This document shows, in pieces, positions 8,828-17,006 of a stretch of 64,000 nucleotides of DNA. Within the stretch, counting starts at the first letter, position 1; the number at the start of each line of letters is the position of its first letter. Origin of the DNA: an uncultured Lachnospiraceae bacterium (lineage in GTDB: Bacteria; Bacillota; Clostridia; Lachnospirales; Lachnospiraceae); contig CAJTXP010000005.1 in the NCBI GenBank assembly GCA_910583615.1, positions 1 to 64,000 of the forward strand, given 5' to 3'. The position numbers and the translations under genes are program-made. Below the pieces are notes generated by a model. It was not told the DNA's origin and ran no database searches. It saw nothing but the letters and a program-made list of their open reading frames with translations.

Positions 8828-10327
8828 ATGGTCTACAATTTTAATCTGGGCATCGGCTGGGCCAGCAGCGGCGTAGAGTATGCCCAGGCATACAGAAGAA
8901 ATGCGCTGCGAAAAGCAGGGATTGACGCCAGATTTGTTTTTACAGATATGTTTCCGAGGGAAAATATTCAGCATATGACCGAGAACTTGGGATACCGGGA
9001 CTCAGAAATCATATGGCTCTATACTTTTTTTACAGACATCAGGATCGCGCCGGTCACATATACACTGGGGGATCTGCAGAAAACTTTCGGAAACCAGAAC
9101 TTTACGTTTTCCCGGGAAGGGAAAAAGGCCAATTATACATTTTCGGGCGCCGGGCTTTATTACACCGTCTACATGGTGGATGAAAAAAGCGACCGGGTGC
9201 ACCGGGTGGAGATGGTTTCAGGAGGACGTCTGGTTCGAAAGGATTATTTTACCTATTGCCGGATTTACTCAGAGTATTATGCGCCGCTTGACGGGGAGGC
9301 TCATCTGTATCAGAGAAGATTTTTTAACGAGGACGGAAGCGTCGCCTATGAGGAGATCACGGACAATGATACCGTTATGTATCAGTTTCCGGACCGCCTG
9401 CTGGGATCCAAAGAGGAACTGGTAGGTTATCTGGTTTCCTGTCTGAATCTGACGGACAGGGATACGGTTATCATAGACCGTACGACGGGAATCGGGCAGG
9501 CAATTATGCAGAATGCAGGACCGGCGAGGCTGGGAATCACGATCCATGCGGATCATTTCAGTGAAAGCAGCACGGATGATCAGAACATCCTCTGGAACAA
9601 TTATTATGAATACAGTTTTTCGCAGTATAAGCGGATCTCGTTTTATCTGACGGCTACCGATGATCAGAACAGGCTCCTTCGGGAGCAGTTCCGGAAGTAT
9701 GTGGGAGCGGAGCCAAATGTGGTTACGGTTCCGGTGGGGAGTCTCGACAGGCTGAGGTATCCGAAGGAGGACAGAAAGCGGCATGCTCTCATTACGGCGT
9801 CCCGGCTTGCATCTGAGAAGCATGTGGACTGGGTCGTGGAAGCGGCGGCAGCCGCCCGAAAACAGATTCCGGATCTTACGCTTGATATTTATGGAAAGGG
9901 CGGAGAGGAAAAGACGCTGAAGGAGCTGATCGAAAAACTTGACTGCGGCGGTTATGTGCATCTGAAGGGGCAGCAGGACCTTCAGGAAATTTATCAGGAA
10001 TACGAAGCCTATATCTCCGGATCGACCAGCGAGGGATTCGGGCTTACCTTAATGGAAGCGATTGGCTCCGGACTCCCGATCATCGGGTTTGATGTCCGGT
10101 ATGGCAATCAGAATTTTATTGACCATGGACAGAACGGGTATCAGATTCCGGTTCATGACCGGATGGAGAGAAAGGAGCGGGTGGAGCGGTTGGCAGAGTG
10201 CATGATCCAGTTGTTTACAGAAGCGGATCTTAACGCATTTCACCAGCATTCCTATGAGAAAGCCCGGCAGTATCTTACAGAGGAGGTGGAGAAGAGATGG
10301 ATAAAACTGCTCAGTCCTGCGACATAG
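8828..10327 (+). CDS. gtfA: SRR-protein O-GlcNAc transferase subunit GtfA
   Basis: GT4-family, GT-B-fold enzyme that with GtfB adds the first GlcNAc to Ser/Thr of the SRR protein in the cytoplasm. The 499-residue product opens MVYNFNLGIGWASSGVEYAQAY, the typical GtfA N-terminus with the YAQAYR acceptor-region signature. Near residue 400 it carries the donor-binding E-x7-E motif in EGFGLTLMEAIGSG. AGGAGG precedes the ATG. Its last 31 bases overlap gtfB, so the two subunits are co-translated. Donor specificity is inferred from the streptococcal family. Confidence 0.9.
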   Translation: MVYNFNLGIGWASSGVEYAQAYRRNALRKAGIDARFVFTDMFPRENIQHMTENLGYRDSEIIWLYTFFTDIRIAPVTYTLGDLQKTFGNQNFTFSREGKKANYTFSGAGLYYTVYMVDEKSDRVHRVEMVSGGRLVRKDYFTYCRIYSEYYAPLDGEAHLYQRRFFNEDGSVAYEEITDNDTVMYQFPDRLLGSKEELVGYLVSCLNLTDRDTVIIDRTTGIGQAIMQNAGPARLGITIHADHFSESSTDDQNILWNNYYEYSFSQYKRISFYLTATDDQNRLLREQFRKYVGAEPNVVTVPVGSLDRLRYPKEDRKRHALITASRLASEKHVDWVVEAAAAARKQIPDLTLDIYGKGGEEKTLKELIEKLDCGGYVHLKGQQDLQEIYQEYEAYISGSTSEGFGLTLMEAIGSGLPIIGFDVRYGNQNFIDHGQNGYQIPVHDRMERKERVERLAECMIQLFTEADLNAFHQHSYEKARQYLTEEVEKRWIKLLSPAT

Positions 10328-11652
10328 TGCTGTTGTTTGATCAGTATTCCGAGGACAGCCGGAAACTTCATGTTTCGTTTCAGAGGGCGGGATACGAATG
10401 CCCGGTCCTTGTGATGGAAGATGACGGATTTCTTCCGGAACATGTGATTTCCATATATGGATTCTTCCTGGGGGATTATGAAAAGGCGGAAGGGATACCG
10501 GGCAGGCCGCGCTATTTTAATCAGATCAAGGTGCCGGAATACTGGGAAATCAGCGGTACAAACCGACAGGGCAAAGTGCACGATCTGCATCGGGAAAGAG
10601 GGAAGATCTTTTATGCGGAGCCTGTGCACAGGCGTCTGGTGCAGGTAGTGGACTGGTATGATGAAAGACATGTGGTACGCTCCAGCGATCATTATAACCG
10701 TTACGGGGCGTTATATGCCAGAACCACGTTCAATGCCAAAGGGCAGAGGGTGAACAAATCCTGGTTTTCGGCAGACGGCAGAGAAGTGATCGTGGAAAAC
10801 TATGTCACAGGCGACATTATTCTGAATGAAGGGGAACAGGTTCACTTCTTCCGGAACCGGACGGAGCTTGCGGTTCATGTTCTGGAACAGGCAGGACTGA
10901 TTCGGCACAGGCTCTTTTTCAACTCCTTGTCCATTCCGTTTTTTGTATCGCAGAGACTGCAGTCAGAAGAAAAAAGGGATATCCTGTTCTGGCAGGAACC
11001 GGTGCGTGACGAGATTCCCGGGAATATGCAGATTATCTTAAAAGGCCAGGCTACCCGCACGGCAGAGATCCTGGTTCAGAAGAAAAATTCCTATGAGCGT
11101 CTGCTGCAGCTGGGTGCATCGCCGGATATCGTACATCCGCTGGGCTTTCTCTATCCGTTTGAACGAAAAAACCGTTGCAGGCCTGAGGCACTGATCTGTA
11201 CGAATTCGGAACGGGTTGAAAAGTGCCGGGAACTGGTTGAGGCGCTTCCGGGAATGCATTTTCACATTGCAGCTATTACGGAAATGTCTTCAAAACTGAT
11301 GCGCATGGATGCTTATGAAAATGTAACCCTCTATCCGGGGGTAAAGTCCAAGATTCTGGATGAGCTTTTTGAGTCCTGCGATTATTATCTGGATATCAAT
11401 CATGAGTCGGAGATCGTGTCAGCGGTATACCGGGCATTTCGGAACAATCAATTGATCCTGGGTTTTCAGGAGACGCTGCATCATCAGGATTATGTGGCAA
11501 AAGGGCATATCTGGCCGGCAGGCGAGGTGCATCAGATGATCGATGTGATCCAGGAAACCATGTCGGACGAGCATGCCATGGCAGGGCACCTGCGTCTGCA
11601 GCAGGAAAGCGCTTATGCAGAGACAGAGGAAAGCTATCGGCGGTTTCGATAA
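10297..11652 (+). CDS. gtfB: GtfB, co-chaperone/acceptor-binding subunit of the SRR glycosyltransferase
   Basis: GtfB pairs with GtfA, binds the SRR polypeptide and lacks its own catalytic motif. The product is 451 residues; the N-terminal pattern DIVLLFDQYSEDS...LVMEDDGFLPE is characteristic and recurs in two other genes of this locus. The start lies inside gtfA and in a different frame. Together with the preceding gene it forms the first complete GtfA-GtfB pair of the cluster. Confidence 0.85.
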   Translation: MDKTAQSCDIVLLFDQYSEDSRKLHVSFQRAGYECPVLVMEDDGFLPEHVISIYGFFLGDYEKAEGIPGRPRYFNQIKVPEYWEISGTNRQGKVHDLHRERGKIFYAEPVHRRLVQVVDWYDERHVVRSSDHYNRYGALYARTTFNAKGQRVNKSWFSADGREVIVENYVTGDIILNEGEQVHFFRNRTELAVHVLEQAGLIRHRLFFNSLSIPFFVSQRLQSEEKRDILFWQEPVRDEIPGNMQIILKGQATRTAEILVQKKNSYERLLQLGASPDIVHPLGFLYPFERKNRCRPEALICTNSERVEKCRELVEALPGMHFHIAAITEMSSKLMRMDAYENVTLYPGVKSKILDELFESCDYYLDINHESEIVSAVYRAFRNNQLILGFQETLHHQDYVAKGHIWPAGEVHQMIDVIQETMSDEHAMAGHLRLQQESAYAETEESYRRFR

Positions 11653-11676
11653 CAGCGGAACAGAGAGGAACACGGA

Positions 11677-12924
11677 ATGATAATTGTCTGTAGCAGGTAT
11701 ACAGAAGATACAGAACAGCTTCTGGAAACGATAAAGAATACGGGTCTTAATATGGAGGTCCTCGTATGGAAGGATGACGGGTTTTTACCGGAGGGCGTAC
11801 AGTCTCCCTGGGAATCTGTTGTGGCGGCGCAGTGCAGAACAAAAGGAGAGAAAAAGAATCTTTTTTATGCGTTTCTGCCTCTGCCGGACTGCTGGGAGAT
11901 CCGTGCGGAAGGGATCAACGGTGCAGTTTTTGACATGGGATGTAAGAAGGCGACCGTATATTTTCGGGAACCGATTGAAAAACGGAATGTGCAGCGCGTG
12001 GAATGGGAGATGGAAAACGGATGGGTATATAAGACTGATTATTATGACCAGTATGCCCGGAAGTACATCAGCGAATTTTCGGGTGTGGACGCAGGGACAG
12101 AATCAAGGGTTTTTTACTCTGACCGGAATGAGGAAATCATTGTGGAACGGCCGCAGAATGAAGTGGTTCAGATTCTGGAACATGGAAAACAGAAAGCCTG
12201 TTTCCATTCTTATGGACAGTTTCTGGAGTATTTCATAAGAGAAAATGATTCAGGTCCGGAACGTGCTCTGTTCATCCAGGAAGAGGAGGATTTTGAACTT
12301 TTAAAGCTGTCTGAAGACCGGGAGTGGGAATTCATACTGTTTTCTGATCAGGCGTTACTGGATCGATATATCGGCAGGGGAGGGAAGAACGGATATGAGT
12401 TCTGTGCCGTTCCAAAGACATGTTCTACTGATGCCATAAGAGGAGAAGCGCTGATCCTGACGGCTTCCGACCGGCTGGAAGGGATTGATTATCTGACGGG
12501 CCATCTTATGGATATTCAGTTTCACATTGCCGCCAATACACAGGTTTCCGATAAAATCAGAAAGCTGGAGGAGAGAAAGAACGTAAAGATCTATCCGCAG
12601 GTGCGTCCGGACGTTCTGAAACGCCTGTGGGAAACGTGTGATCTTTATCTCGATATCAATCACTATCGGGAGATTCATCATGCAGTGAGAAACGCGCTCT
12701 GGCATCATCTGCTGCTTTTAGGTTTTGAAGAAACTGTGCACAGCCGGAAGCTTTTTATGGAAGAACATGTGTTTTCCTGTGCGGAGCCCGAAAAAATGGT
12801 TCAGAGGATCAAATGGCTGACCGGGAATGCAGAAGCATCACGGATGATTCAGGAAAAGCAGCGGCAGAGGGCATACAGCCTGTGGGAAAACATACAGGAA
12901 CGGCTGAAACAGACGGAGGTGTAG
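11677..12924 (+). CDS. Second GtfB-like protein
   Basis: A 415-residue paralogue of the preceding GtfB: MIIVCSRYTEDTEQL...VLVWKDDGFLPEG matches the GtfB N-terminal signature, and the C-terminal half shares FHIAA-type and LYLDINH motifs (YLDINHESEI in GtfB, YLDINHYREI here). GAGAGGAACACGG precedes the ATG. The stop is 2 bases before the next gene, a second GtfA. Most likely it is the acceptor-binding partner of that second enzyme, giving a second glycosyltransferase pair; whether it acts on the same protein or extends the first sugar cannot be told from sequence. Confidence 0.8.
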   Translation: MIIVCSRYTEDTEQLLETIKNTGLNMEVLVWKDDGFLPEGVQSPWESVVAAQCRTKGEKKNLFYAFLPLPDCWEIRAEGINGAVFDMGCKKATVYFREPIEKRNVQRVEWEMENGWVYKTDYYDQYARKYISEFSGVDAGTESRVFYSDRNEEIIVERPQNEVVQILEHGKQKACFHSYGQFLEYFIRENDSGPERALFIQEEEDFELLKLSEDREWEFILFSDQALLDRYIGRGGKNGYEFCAVPKTCSTDAIRGEALILTASDRLEGIDYLTGHLMDIQFHIAANTQVSDKIRKLEERKNVKIYPQVRPDVLKRLWETCDLYLDINHYREIHHAVRNALWHHLLLLGFEETVHSRKLFMEEHVFSCAEPEKMVQRIKWLTGNAEASRMIQEKQRQRAYSLWENIQERLKQTEV

Positions 12925-12926
12925 AG

Positions 12927-14468
12927 ATGGCGGTATACATATTCAGCCTGTTGAAAGGATATAAGCCGAACGGCGTGGATTATGCCCAGGGATACCGGGC
13001 CAGGATCCTGAGAAATCTTTCCTGTCCTGCGAAGTATGTGTTTATGGATTTTCCGGACAGGAGGGATATCGATTTTTACAGAAAAACAGGAATCCATACG
13101 GGGCAGATGATGGGAATGCATTCGTATTTCACAGGGAATCCTTCCTTTGAACTGTCTGTAAAAGCGGAGGATAAGCTGCAGGAACTGAAAAAAAGACTGC
13201 GGATTACAAAAACAGAATACACGGAAAACGAGATCGAGCTTTATGCGGACGGAATGATAGCAGCCGCGATTCTGCTGGATGAGGAGGACAGATCCTTCTG
13301 CTACGGCGTCCATTATTACAGCCGGCTGAAACTGATTCGTACGGAAATCTATACAGGTGCGCTTCTCTACGCGAACAGTTATGTCACAGCCCAGTCCAGT
13401 CAGGGGCCTTATGCGAAGCTGGTAAGACGTACTTTCTATGACCCTGACGGGACTGTGTGCTTTGACCAGATTTTTGAAGACCGGAAGGAATGGTATCTCT
13501 TTCCGGACGGCAGATGTGTCTCGAAGCAGCAGCTGACGGTCATGTTTTTCCGAAAACTGAATCTGTCAGAGCAGGATCTGGTTCTGGTGGACCGGCCGTC
13601 TTCGTTTGATTATGTACAGCCGCTGCTTCAGTATGGAAACGGGGCGCGGATCATTTCTGTGGTGCATTCCGGCCATTATTACGAAAAGGGCGAGGATCCG
13701 TACAGCCTGTACCTGAATTCTGAATATTACAGCTGGTTCCGGCACTCTGACAAACTGGAGGCCATGATCGTATCTACACAGGAGCAGAAGGCGGAACTGA
13801 TCAGCAGGCTGCAGGAATACGACTGCAATGTTCCGGATATAAAAGTCATACCGGCAGGCGGGATCGACCGCCTGCGCCGTCCGGAGACGGAGCGGAAACC
13901 GTATTCTCTTCTGACGGTTTCCCGGATCGACCGGCGGAAGAAGATAGACTGGATGATAAAAAGCGTGATAAAAGCGCACCAGAAAAATCCGGAAATTTTT
14001 CTTGATATTTACGGGGGAGACGAATACGGTTTTCTTTCGGAACTGCAGGCGATGGTAGCGGAAGCGCAGGCGCAGTCCTATATCCGTTTTCAGGGCTGGG
14101 CGGATGTGACGGAGATATATAAAAATTATGAAGTGTATCTTACAGCTTCTCTGTGGGAAACCCTGGGCTTGTCGGTCATGGAAGCCATTGGTTCGGGCAA
14201 TGCGGTGATCGGACTGAATGTCAGGTACGGCAACCGTCTGTTTGTCCATCCGGGAGAAAACGGGTATTTGGTGGACTTTGATCCGGCATATGTTACGGGT
14301 GATGATACGGAATTGATTGAAGCGATGTCTGAAAAAATAGTGGACATCTTTTCGGATCAGGACAGGCTGAATCAGTTTCATGAAGCATCATATGAAATCG
14401 GCAGATGTTTTTTTCAAACAGAAATTGAGAAAAAATGGAAAGAGCTTCTGGAGGGTACCATACCATGA
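12927..14468 (+). CDS. Second GtfA-like GT4 glycosyltransferase
   Basis: A 513-residue GtfA paralogue opening MAVYIFSLLKGYKPNGVDYAQGY, with the donor-site E-x7-E motif ETLGLSVMEAIGSG near residue 411. The ATG at 12927 follows the preceding stop by 2 bases with GGAGG just upstream; a longer frame reaching back into the previous gene has no better start. Its stop overlaps the ATG of the following pseudogene (ATGA). With the gene before it, it forms a second GtfA/GtfB pair in reversed order. Sugar donor and acceptor are unknown. Confidence 0.84.
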   Translation: MAVYIFSLLKGYKPNGVDYAQGYRARILRNLSCPAKYVFMDFPDRRDIDFYRKTGIHTGQMMGMHSYFTGNPSFELSVKAEDKLQELKKRLRITKTEYTENEIELYADGMIAAAILLDEEDRSFCYGVHYYSRLKLIRTEIYTGALLYANSYVTAQSSQGPYAKLVRRTFYDPDGTVCFDQIFEDRKEWYLFPDGRCVSKQQLTVMFFRKLNLSEQDLVLVDRPSSFDYVQPLLQYGNGARIISVVHSGHYYEKGEDPYSLYLNSEYYSWFRHSDKLEAMIVSTQEQKAELISRLQEYDCNVPDIKVIPAGGIDRLRRPETERKPYSLLTVSRIDRRKKIDWMIKSVIKAHQKNPEIFLDIYGGDEYGFLSELQAMVAEAQAQSYIRFQGWADVTEIYKNYEVYLTASLWETLGLSVMEAIGSGNAVIGLNVRYGNRLFVHPGENGYLVDFDPAYVTGDDTELIEAMSEKIVDIFSDQDRLNQFHEASYEIGRCFFQTEIEKKWKELLEGTIP

Positions 14469-15529
14469 TATTTTTCTTTGACCGATATACAGAGCATGTA
14501 AAAAACTGCAGGATACCATGCGGCGCATGGGACGGACGGCGGAAATCGTGGTTATGGAAGAAAACGGTTTCCTGCCGGACGGGATTTCTTCTCCTTACGG
14601 TTATTTTCGCACTCGGTATCATCGTGAGATACAGGCGGAAAAAGATTTATCTGCTGCTTTTCTGAATGTTCCGGAACCATGGGAGATCTGCATAACGGGC
14701 AGCAGATCCGGGGCAGAGGATGTCTTTATTGTAAAAGCCTATGTAAATATACCGGAAGGCAAAGTGGTGACAGTCGAATCGCCACCGGTCACTCTGAAGA
14801 CATGGAGGCATGAAATAATAGAAGTCAGTCTGATCATACCGATTTATAATGCAGAAGACTACATTGTCAGAAGCATGGATACGGTGCTGGCACAGTCATT
14901 CTCCGGTCTGGAAGTGATTCTGGTAGATGACGGAAGCACTGATCATAGGCCGGAGATTCTTGACTGGTATGCCGGAAGATATCCGAATATAACCGTCATA
15001 CATCAGACAAACAGCGGCGTGCCGGAAGCCCGGAATACAGGGATCAGACATGCCGGAGGACAGTATATCGGATTCATGGACAATGATGATATGCTCTGTC
15101 CGGATATGATAGAGCGGTTATATCGGTTCATCACTGCAAATGACTGCGACATTGCAGTCACATTTGTATATCAGATTAGTGACAGCGGGTATGAAGTCTT
15201 TGTACAGTATCCCATAAAAGAAGACACGGCAATACCGGCAGAAGATTTTCTGGCCGACTATTATATGAAAGAGTGCGACTTCGGGGTAGTGGTATGAATA
15301 TGACCGAATTATCCGTACCAGCACGCTTGTGTAAAAGTGGATACGCCGTTCACAGGAAGACCGTTTTACAGCCCGTAAAAATCCCATCCTGTTCTATCTG
15401 GAAAACAGCAATCCCAGGATGCTCCCTCTGCTGAAGAAACTGGCAGGGAATCAGCTGGATGAGCTGGAAAGAGTATATGGGTATGAGGAATATAAAAAAC
15501 TGCAGATGCAGATAGAGGAAAATTTTTAA
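14465..15529 (+). pseudogene. Frameshifted GtfB-like/GT2 fusion glycosyltransferase
   Basis: The ATG overlaps the previous stop and starts a GtfB-type N-terminus (MIFFFDRYTEHVKN). The frame is lost at an A6 tract (14500-14510 region); with one more A it would read VKKLQDTMRRMGRTAEIVVMEENGFLPDG-like sequence (pieces MRRMGRTAEIV and MEENGFLPDG), as in the two intact GtfB genes. The second frame then holds a clear GT2 domain (VSLIIPIYNAEDYIVRSMD, VDDGSTD, MDNDD) to a stop at 15297. After that the frame changes again, a TAA at about 15330 interrupts it, and coding-like sequence (LPLLKKLAGNQLDELE) continues to 15529. At least two frame breaks plus a stop point to a decayed gene. The intact form would join a GtfB-like domain to a GT2 transferase that probably extended the SRR glycan. 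Confidence 0.8.
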
Positions 15530-15975
15530 GGCATATCGATCCCCTCCTGCCCGGCTGCCTTCCAGTCCCGTTCAAAATCCCGGATGCCGCGGTCGGTCAG
15601 CGGATGTTCCAGAGTCTTCCGATAGAGGGCGTAAGGAATGGCCGCGTAAGGGACGCCTGTCACCGCCGTTTTGATTCCCCTTTTTTTGAGCCTTCGGCAG
15701 AGTTTCAGCGCATTTGGGGAGAAATTCAGCTTGATGATGATACCGGGATCGATCTCCTGAATTTTCCTCACTTCCGCCTTCATCTCTTCGAGTGTGCTTC
15801 CCATGGCCTCTCCGGTCAGAAAAGACGGTTCCATGGAGCTGCAGGATTCGAGAAACGGTAGAAATGCCTGCCGGTTGTTCCGATACATGGAAGGATTTGC
15901 TGTAATTCCATATGCGCCCAGTTCTACGGCTTCCCGGATTTCCTTCGGACTGGCGCTGTCAATGATATATTTCAT
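15526..15975 (-). pseudogene. Transaldolase / fructose-6-phosphate aldolase-like, internally deleted
   Basis: The 149-residue product opens MKYIIDSASPKEIREAVELGAYGITANPS, a typical transaldolase beginning, keeps the Schiff-base Lys region (GIIIKLNFS), and ends PYALYRKTLEHPLTDRGIRDFERDW, a typical end. Family members have about 215 residues. Between KTAVTG and VPYAAIPYALY the barrel strands normally present (about 65 residues) are missing, in frame. A good ribosome-binding site (AAAGGAG, 9 bases before ATG) remains. The short protein should not form a complete TIM barrel, so I treat it as inactivated. Its stop overlaps the end of the convergent glycosyltransferase remnant. Confidence 0.7.
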
Positions 15976-16095
15976 GATGTTGTTACTCCTTTTTGTCCTG
16001 ATCCTGCATTTCATACTTCCACAGATCCAGGCCCGGCCGCAGTGGAAAGACCGGACCGGTATTTTCACAACAGTCCAAAGACTGCAGGAAAGAGA

Positions 16096-16155
16096 GAACG
16101 CAGCCCCTTTGCGGTGACGATCCGTACGGATCAAAACAGCGAAGGGGCTGCGTTC
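16096..16155. repeat. Long inverted repeat with nested palindrome
   Basis: Perfect 14-bp arms GAACGCAGCCCCTT (16096-16109) and AAGGGGCTGCGTTC (16142-16155) enclose a perfect 14-bp palindrome GATCCGTACGGATC (16119-16132). It lies between the epimerase-like gene and the truncated transaldolase on the minus strand. No T tract follows on the minus strand, so it is not a classical intrinsic terminator; it may be an mRNA-processing or stability hairpin. Confidence 0.75.
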
Positions 16156-16173
16156 AGCATCTGTCGCTCCGCA

Positions 16174-16890
16174 TTATTCCAGCCCGAATTTCTCTGCCGC
16201 GGCGTCAATGTTCCTCCGGCATTTCCGGTAGGCTGCCGTGATGCCTTCCGGGTCTTTGAACAGCGCGGAAGAGAGCACGATGACGTCCGGATTACATTCG
16301 ATGAGCGGCTCCATGTTATCCGCCCGCAGGCCGCCGTCGATGGCCAGCTCGCAGCGGGGATTCTTCTCGTCGATCATTTTGCGGGCTCTGCGGATCAGGT
16401 CGGGTACGCTTTTACGGAAGCCCCAGTTGTCTTTTCCGTCCGTCTCGTCCACTCCGTGGGTGACGATGTGGAGGCGGTCAATGTCGTAGATGGACTCTTC
16501 CACGAAGCACAGAGGCGTGTAGCAGCCCAGGGTAAGGCCGATCTTCAGGTGATGCTCCCGGCACCAGTTGATGATATAGGCAAGCTGGGCCCCGAGAAAA
16601 TGCTCTGCCGGTATGATCAGCATGTCTGCGCCGGCTTCGTCGATCTGTTCGATGAACATCCGGTCCATGGAGACCGTATAAATGTGGCATTCAATGGGTT
16701 TGTCCGTGACCGGACGGATGCCTGCGATGATCTGGTGCCCGCCCATCAGCTTCATGTTCTTAAGGTCATGCATGTCAGCCGCGTCAGAATGGATATAGTC
16801 TACGCCGGCGTCGCTGATCTCCCTGACGATTCCGGCAATATTTCCATAATTGACATGTGCCAGCCCTGCGGCAATCTTGATATGTTTCAT
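16174..16890 (-). CDS. Ribulose-phosphate 3-epimerase family protein
   Basis: A 238-residue TIM-barrel protein of the pentulose/hexulose-phosphate epimerase type. Family-like elements in order: IHSDAADMHD (the usual H-x-D-x-M-D region, divergent), ECHIYTVSMDRM, GLTLGCYTPL, AIDGGLRADNMEPL (phosphate-binding loop region) and VLSSALFKDPEG. Divergence at the metal-binding positions suggests a substrate other than ribulose 5-phosphate, for example a 6-phospho-ketohexose. GGAGAAGGAG lies just before the ATG. It is transcribed with the truncated transaldolase downstream and follows the PRD regulator gene in the same direction. Confidence 0.75.
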   Translation of the reverse strand: MKHIKIAAGLAHVNYGNIAGIVREISDAGVDYIHSDAADMHDLKNMKLMGGHQIIAGIRPVTDKPIECHIYTVSMDRMFIEQIDEAGADMLIIPAEHFLGAQLAYIINWCREHHLKIGLTLGCYTPLCFVEESIYDIDRLHIVTHGVDETDGKDNWGFRKSVPDLIRRARKMIDEKNPRCELAIDGGLRADNMEPLIECNPDVIVLSSALFKDPEGITAAYRKCRRNIDAAAEKFGLE

Positions 16891-16938
16891 GTGGTTTCTC
16901 CTTCTCCTTTTGATCTTTTAAATCCTTTTGATACCTTT

Positions 16939-17006
16939 ATTGTAAATACGGCAAACCGGAAAGACAAGCCGGCGGTGCATTTCGTATCGACTTATCATTG
17001 TGGCAA
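16939..17006 (-). promoter_or_regulatory. Promoter and candidate activator site for the epimerase operon
   Basis: On the minus strand a -35 TTGTCT and -10 TACAAT are separated by 17 bp (16939-16967). About 30 bp further upstream, overlapping the last codons of the PRD regulator gene, is TTGCCACAAT followed by GAT (16997-17006). The same 10-mer, followed by AAT, lies in the same orientation upstream of the PTS EIICB gene (20126-20135). Confidence 0.45.
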
